From Cladobotryum mycophilum (Eukaryota > Ascomycota > Sordariomycetes > Hypocreales > Hypocreaceae): DNA of 64,000 bases. Positions 58,178-64,000 of this stretch are shown here, piece after piece. Both the position numbers and the translations under genes were made by a program. Numbering within the stretch: the first letter of the stretch is position 1; the number at the start of each line of letters is the position of its first letter. Under the pieces are notes generated by a model. It saw only the letters and a list, made by a program, of their open reading frames with translations. It had not been told where the DNA came from and searched no databases. Location: positions 4,402,001 to 4,466,000 of the forward strand of contig JAVFKD010000004.1 of assembly GCA_036429605.1 (NCBI GenBank), given 5' to 3'.

Positions 58178-59203
58178 ATGCCCAATCCACGTCTTGCTCC
58201 TGCATTGGAGGTCTTCCCCACGCTCACGCGGTTCCCCGCCCTGCGACCACGGCGAATGTTCCGCGTACCGATCGGTTGCCGAGAGAGCGTCCGCAGAGAT
58301 GACCTGCAGCGCAGTGTGATGCATCTATATCATGACCTGGGCGTGCTGGTCTTTGCCGGGTGCTCTCACCGGGAGGTGGTGCGCATAGGGGACATACTAC
58401 GGCAGATGGTTACGTGGGGAGGGCCGGGCGGGGTGGTGAGCATGTTGGATGATAGGACGTTGAAGTATAAGAGGGAGAGGGAGGATATACTGGGGGAAGA
58501 GGGGGTGCATGATACGGTGGGGGGAAATAATGTGAGTAGTTGGTGAATTGGGAGCTCTGGGGCTATTTGGGAAGAGAGAGGGGAGCTTTGGCTAACGGTA
58601 AGACAAATAGACTGGGATAATCAAGCTGGAAGAGATACTACGGTTGGCAAAGGCGAGGTTTGCGGATCAGTTAAAGGAGAGGGTGGCAGGTATGAGGCCG
58701 GCAGTCAAGGACATCTATGTCCGAGATACAGAAATCGTAATACCCGGGTCTCCATCGCCGAGGGGGTATATCACGTACGTTTTGCGACCTAATTCCTGTC
58801 GTTCCACAACTAACCTTGCCCCCTTCCCCAGAAAACCGTCCAAGGCATCCATAGCCTCCCCATCGAATCTTGGGCCTCCCTTAGCATCATGCGCCGCAGC
58901 GGGCACCTAGTCGGCGAGATTCGCTTCTTCACCGTCGGCACGGGCGAGTACGTCGGGGCGGCGACGATCAACTACGTGCTCTTCCAGCGGGACAGGGAGA
59001 CGGGACAGCTGGCGCCGTTTTGGGCGCACGGGAGGATACCGGAGAGGAAGATGCGGGAGGAGCAGGTGGTGGAGGAGAGGATGGACAAGGTGCGGGAGAG
59101 GGTTCTGGGACCGCTGTGGGAGCTGGAGAGGAACGTGTGGGGGGACAAGGCGGAGAAGCTGGCGAGGGCGAGGGAGCAGATGGAGTGGGAGTCGCTGCGG
59201 TGA
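58178..59203 (+). CDS. conserved-looking hypothetical protein, three exons
   Basis: Exon 1 58178-58531, intron GTGAGT...CAAATAG (58532-58610, branch-like GCTAAC), exon 2 from 58611, exon 3 58832-59203 after a CCCCAG acceptor. The obvious second donor GTACGT (58775) leaves the wrong phase. Using GTTTTG at 58779 gives an open frame of 297 residues (GYITY joined to KTVQGIHSLPIESW), so this junction is uncertain. Segments such as RDDLQRSVMHLYHDLGVLVF, HREVVRIGDILRQMV, SPSPRGYIT and GEIRFFTVGTGEYVGAATIN look like a folded protein, and the last 50 residues are a basic/acidic helix (EERMDKVRERVLGPLWELER). I do not recognise a family. Start chosen at the first in-frame ATG; more N-terminal sequence could lie in an upstream exon. 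Confidence 0.6.
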
Positions 59204-59592
59204 GATTGATATCACGGGCGATTATGTTGCCAGCAGTAAATGGACGTCGAGTTGTACGGACACCACCAGCACGGAAGCGCAAAACTTGAGATGACCGCCG
59301 GGGTCTCTATGCAGTTGCCATTTACAGCAACAGAGCTTGGGGTGTAGTTGTGGCTGTTCGGGTCCGAGATGACGGAGAGTATGCATGGCATTCTCTTTGG
59401 CAGAAAACGGTTAAAAGGCGACAGACGCAGGTTGTTCTGGCGCAACCAAAGTCGAGTCCGGAGCCCTCCGCCAAACAACGGCGGATCGGGGGTCTGTCAT
59501 CCATGGATGCCTGTCAAAATAGACGAGCTGGTTCCGATGGCCGTTGTCGTTGTCGTTGTGTCACAAAGGAATTGGGGAAAACCCCTCACTCG

Positions 59593-59595
<3 letters not shown>

Positions 59596-59632
<37 letters not shown>
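59596..59632 (+). repeat. (CA)n microsatellite
   Basis: An uninterrupted CA repeat of about 18 units at 59596-59632, ending CACACGTATAC. It creates several artefactual His/Thr-rich frames. Confidence 0.95.
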
Positions 59633-59634
<2 letters not shown>

Positions 59635-61660
59635 ATACAAGCGCACACACAAGCTCAAGTTTGAGCCAGAAGGTGGGCGGAGAAATTGACGGAGTTGAGG
59701 GGGATGCAGTAATAAATAGAATACGAAGGCATGGGCACATGACCCATGGCTGATGGACAGATGGCCCAGATAGTACGAACCATGATGGTTTTCCGTGTTG
59801 GGCCAGTGTGGGATCAAGGATTCTACTACTAGTTCCAGCGGTGCAGTCTATGGGAAATTGATGGGGAAAACATGGAATTCAGAATGGATAATGAACCATT
59901 TGAAGATGGTCAAAGTCTCTCTGTCCGCCCTCCCCCCTCCCCTGTTGTTCACATGTACCGGTGTCCTGTCTCCTCCATCCTTCATCCTTCATCTTCCACC
60001 TTCCATCCTGGTTCATAACACACGAATTGGCCAATACCGCAATGGACAGAAGAAGCCAGCTCTCCAAAAAGTGGCTGGGCAGGCTTATTTGGGGATAAAT
60101 AAAAAATCAACCGATTCACCCGCGCGCGCTGGCCGCCGTTTTAGAGTGGGCGATCACTTTAGAACCAATGTAGAACTCGTGACAAGCAAGTTTCTCTTTT
60201 TTTCTCTTTTTTCCTCTTCTTTTTTGGTTATGCATGCACAGAGAGACTGAGTGAGAGACGCATGGTTCCGCTCATTCGCGGGGTATCGTGACCTGGGAAC
60301 GAGAAGAGGAGGAAGACCGGACGAACGAACGAGGGAGCTTGTGTAATTGGCCCCATGAAGGATGGGTTGTTTTTATGGAGTAATGGTGAGCGAGGTCCGT
60401 ACGACGATGGATAACACGGTAGTAGGAGCAGCACCTACAACAAGAAGCCCCGTCTAGTAGCTCGAGGATTTGCATGGGCGCGTGGCGTGTTTGAGGCTGC
60501 TGCATCGGGGCATTTCCTCTACTATCGGGTCCTTTTTTCTTATTTTTCTTATTTTTCTTATTATTATTATTTTTGAGGAAATGAGCATAGAGATGGGCAA
60601 TGGAATAAAGCGGTCAGCAAATCCTTTTCATCGTCACCGGAGTGATTGCTGTCTTGTCTTGTCTTGTCTTGTTTTGTTTGATCGTTTGTCTGTCTATCCT
60701 GTTCAAGAGTTGAATCCTCAGGGCTAAACATGATCCAAACTCTTTACTAGGTAGGTACTTTGGCTCCTGTATTCCTTGTTTCCCATTCTTCTTGCTATTC
60801 GGCAGTAGGAGTAGGGATCGGCAGTGGGCCTTGGCTTTAATGACTTTGGATGACAATTGGGCGTTGGTCATGGTCATACCGACTAGGTACTAGAGTCATA
60901 GGCTATAGTACTTGGACGAGGGTAGTCTGATGGAGACATGAGTTTCTAGACGCCCAAGACTTGTTTTTGAATGAACGAACGAGGAAATTAAATGAAATGA
61001 ATAGTGTAGCTTCATCCCATCCATCTTATACAATCATAGCTCTTTTCTTTCAACCCGGCAACCGCTTGAAAACAAACAGACAGGAGGGACCATTGCGTAA
61101 TATTCGGCTCGGTTTGTGGTGTCTCTCGTCTCATCTGGGGTGGAGGGACAGACAGAAGGGAGCGTTGAGAAAGCGGGGTGCTTACGGTTACGTCCTCCTC
61201 TTCCTGTTACGTTCTACTTGTAGATGCAGGTTGCTTTTGCACGTGCTTGATTGATGCCTTGGGAGGTTCTTGTACCTGTGCGTTTGCCCTGCCATGTTTC
61301 ACCTGTACACCACCCTTGACGAGTTCCTTGATACAGGCAGGTACTGGATACTACTGTGAAGAGTTTGCTTTACAGTCCTCTCAAACCAGCTCAGTTGACG
61401 CCTTGAGATATTCCTATTATTTACCTACATCACATGTCAATCATTTATGCTATTGTATTATACTACCTACAGTAGTACTTGATACCATAAGATACTTGGG
61501 CTACATGGTAAGCACTCGTAGTACTCTCTCTCGACTCCCAAGGTCAGCAACATGCAATATGCACACACATGTATCGTCGCATCAAAGCAAAAAAGCTTAA
61601 CTTGCTCCCTTGAGTGCTTAGCCAGTCAGCCGTCCCCATTGAAAGTGGAAAGTCGGCGAT

Positions 61661-61721
61661 AGACAAGACAAGACAGGACAAGACAGGACAAGACAGGACA
61701 AGACAGGACAAGACAAGACAG
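61661..61721 (+). repeat. GACAA/GACAG tandem pentamers
   Basis: About twelve pentameric units, mostly alternating GACAA and GACAG, giving a 10-bp higher-order period (GACAAGACAG). Frames through it encode repetitive CLVLS-type peptide on the minus strand, which is an artefact. Confidence 0.92.
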
Positions 61722-61881
61722 CCAGACTCCACTCCACGAGTTTAGAAGAACCCCCAGTAGGTAAAGAGCCGAAGCCTCACCTCACTAAAGCACACACGTA
61801 TGTACAGTACACACAAGTCCCGAGGCATGACGTTCTAGGTTACTATCATGTACCTTTCTCACTGACTACTTGGATCTTTTC

Positions 61882-61909
61882 AAAAAAAAAAAAAAAAAAA
61901 AAAAAAAAA
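61882..61909 (+). repeat. A28 homopolymer
   Basis: A run of 28 A at 61882-61909, followed by GGAATAAAC. No element 5' of it has SINE or LINE features and no target duplication is evident, so I call it a simple repeat. Length in the assembly may be inaccurate. Confidence 0.9.
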
Positions 61910-62111
61910 GGAATAAACTTTTTTTGGGAACGTTTGATGGATTGCCCGTTTATCTCTATGAAAAAGGTGGCTTCCCGACGGCGTTTTCTCTCTCTCTCTC
62001 TCTCTCGGATGCACCGGTACATTTTAAACAGTTGATCGAGTATTGGACTGAAAACTTATTTTTACTCGATTTATGGTTTGCTGCCAGTCATGGCATGGTC
62101 CCATCAGAGCT

Positions 62112-62144
62112 ACAGTGACAGTGACAGTGACAGTGACAGTGACA
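62112..62144 (+). repeat. (GTGACA)n hexamer repeat
   Basis: Five consecutive ACAGTG units plus a variant (GACAATGACA) at the end. Simple sequence with no coding role seen. Confidence 0.9.
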
Positions 62145-63950
62145 ATGACATGAGACGATGGAGTCTTCCGGCCAAGCCTTATTTTAAACTGCGTTTATGG
62201 AGTTACTCCAGGGCTACTAATGTAGGTAAGTAGGTGGTGCTAGGTAGTAGAACCCGCTGCTGCCCACCTACACTCGCTCTGCACATACTAAATACTACCG
62301 GCTCCAGCTCCTACAGACCACGATACTGGGGCCTGCTTTTATTTACCGCACATGCAGTCATGTTACACAGCTGGAGCCATGTTGCCAGTCCCAGTGTGGA
62401 AATAGGCAGCTGCTTGCCGAGTAGGGTCATCTACCATCTACCATCTACCATCTGCTACTTTTACGTTGGCGTCTACCTTTGCCAGGCTGTTTGTGTATGT
62501 ACTGGTCATTATAGTTACTTGGCACAGAATAGAGCTCTGCACTGTCTGCATTCCCCAGTGTGCCCAGACATCCATGACAATAATGGGACAACAAATGGTT
62601 GCTGACAGTACATCCATGTATGTTGTTTACACGACAGGGCGCACCATTTCAACTCCTCCCTCCCAAGACATTTACAGAAGATCAATTCCTAGGTACTCTC
62701 CGTGCATACATGCAAGTACAAACTCATGGATGTTCAAAAACCGCAAGGCATGTCTCAGTCTCTTGGCCCTCTGATTCGGCCCTGTTTCTTGCACCTTTAT
62801 TATTGCTCCCTCCCACCTATAACGACAAGCGAGAAGTTTGTTCCATCCATCCATCCATTCTACCGTTGCCACTACTAACCTACCTAGTACCTCCCAAACT
62901 GTTTACTGTACTGTACTGTACTGTACCTCCTCTATCACTACCACTGACACTACCACTACCTCCCTGTCGGTACGTCCGGCACATGTGCTGATTTCGACTC
63001 CCAGATCTCCACATCCGCCCTCTGCTTTGGCGTTAGCGCCCTGTAAAATGCAGATCCAGGTCCCGCCCTAGCGTGCCTTGTGCCCTGGAACGAAGTAGCC
63101 CCAGAGCCTAGACGGGCCCTGCAAAGACAGCCCTGGAGACGAGAGGGAGAGGGAGAGGGAGGGAGAAAGAAAAGAAAAAGGTACCTGCAACTCCCGCTAC
63201 TGCTCCCCTGTTTGTGCACCGAGCTTTTGTTCCTTTTTTTCCATTTCCCTTTTCTTCTTCTCTCCCGTCTCTTTTACGCTTTTGCTTCCATCCATCCATG
63301 CCTTATTACCTGCCTGCCTACAACGGCTCGCTACCACCACGAAACCACCACCACCGTTGAACCACCGCCAACCCAATCCTCGTAACACCTTCGTACCCCT
63401 TCAGGCCAGCCAGGCCAGGCCAAAATCTTGCACCTTGCACACCAAGCCTAACAAAAACTCGAAAAACACCAAAAAAAAAAAAAAAGCATTAACAACAACA
63501 ACAACAAACTCTCACCGTAGTCCCTCGCGATCGATTCCTATATTCAACAACAACTATTACTACTACTACAACAACGACGACGACGATATGCAATAGCAAA
63601 GCTCCCCTCCCCTCCCCTCCCCTCCCCCTTCGCCGGCAACAAACACAAAACCGTATTCGCACATGTTGGCCAGGATCTAAGAATAACCTTTTATTCACCT
63701 TTCCCACCCCGCGAACCCTCCCATCCCTCTATCCGTCTCTCCTCCCGCCCGCCGCCTCCTCCGTCAACCTTCGGTCCTCTCCAACCACCGCAAAAAGCGC
63801 AATTGATTCCCCCGCTGCTGCTGCCGTCGGCCCTGGCCTGAGAACGAAGGGGGCAAAAAAAAAAAGGTTTCTTCGGGGGGTCTCTAGTGGGAGACAGTGG
63901 GAGACGAAAGAACACAAAAAAAACACACACAAAAAAAGTAAAAGCTGCGC

Positions 63951-64000
63951 ATGCCTCGCGCGTCAGGCTCGGGCAAGCGACAGTCTGGTGGTGCCGGTCA
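63951..64000 (+). CDS. 5' end of a gene running off the window
   Basis: ATG at 63951 follows a long pyrimidine-rich, gene-free leader and opens a frame of 16 codons (MPRASGSGKRQSGGAG) to the window edge. The context AGCTGCGCATGCC is a neutral fungal start. The small, basic, Gly/Ser-rich start is typical of a disordered N-terminus, for example of a regulatory protein. Nothing more can be said. The call rests on context and would fail if the next codons contain a stop. Confidence 0.4.
   Translation, partial: MPRASGSGKRQSGGAG

Larger units (their letters stand above)
59204..63950. other. long intergenic region rich in microsatellites
   Basis: About 4.7 kb with no supported gene. It contains (CA)n at 59596-59632, TCTTG repeats near 60651-60675, GACAA/GACAG repeats at 61661-61720, an A28 run at 61882-61909, CT repeats at 61988-62007, GTGACA repeats at 62112-62144, CTACCAT repeats near 62425-62452, CATC repeats near 62843-62862, and CT/CCT-rich tracts in the last 700 bp. 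The pyrimidine-rich end, with several AACAACAAC and CCTCC runs, looks like the leader of the gene starting at 63951. All frames are short or repeat-driven. Confidence 0.5.

Noticed and set aside
61544..61732. Repetitive CLVLS-type peptide on the minus strand
   Set aside because: A direct translation of the GACAA/GACAG microsatellite.

Overview
The window is a piece of nuclear chromosome from a filamentous ascomycete (Pezizomycotina, most likely Sordariomycetes, plausibly Hypocreales). The evidence is: short introns with GTRNGT donors and YAG acceptors; typical fungal families (DUF7580, 2EXR, LysM, WSC, HET, Rds1-type ferritin-like, LRR-type CCR4); and a long, extremely A+T-rich block that looks produced by repeat-induced point mutation (RIP). 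The species call is inference from gene content.

Layout. (1) 1-870 is ordinary sequence with no convincing gene. (2) About 871-17,920 is an A+T-rich transposon graveyard. Inside it I can delimit, by terminal repeats and target-site duplications (TSDs): a 531-bp MITE-like element (1466-1996, TA TSD); two 1.87-kb Fot1/pogo elements (2770-4638 and 13151-15020) with decayed transposases; an older Ty3/gypsy integrase relic (about 5100-6400, + strand); a complete but dead Ty3/gypsy element (6473-15668, coding on the - strand, CTATA TSD); a later solo LTR of the same family nested in its integrase (8485-8969, CTTTG TSD); and a tRNA-derived SINE (15975-16564, 13-bp TSD) that has escaped RIP. (3) 18,300-29,000 holds a truncated HET-type fragment at the block's edge, a large secreted protein gene broken by one in-frame TAG, a DUF7580 gene with an apparent 1-base frameshift, an intact five-exon secreted ferritin-like gene, and a membrane protein of unknown function. 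(4) 32,100-41,400 is rich in secreted and chitin-related genes: a small secreted protein, two tandem Cys-rich secreted paralogues, a LysM/LamG-like pseudogene, an intact LysM-WSC gene, a 2EXR gene and a heavily decayed LysM-GH18 chitinase pseudogene. (5) 42,500-64,000 is conserved housekeeping-type territory: a mitochondrial carrier, an F-box-like protein, the CCR4 deadenylase, a methyltransferase-domain protein with a low-complexity N-terminus, a small LYR-motif protein, a hypothetical protein, and the first codons of a gene that runs off the right edge. Intergenic spaces here are long (5-6 kb) and contain many microsatellites.

How the parts relate. The left third is a RIP-silenced heterochromatin-like compartment. 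The adjoining 20 kb carries fast-evolving secreted, allorecognition-type and chitin-binding genes, several visibly pseudogenised, which fits the usual fungal pattern of accessory genes beside transposon-rich DNA. The right third is the conserved core. No genuinely new multi-gene system is evident. The most unusual signals are the nested, datable transposon stack, the strand-asymmetric RIP in the solo LTR, two genes interrupted by exactly one in-frame stop (20152-20154 and 42591-42593), and the decayed chitin/LysM cluster with one surviving member.
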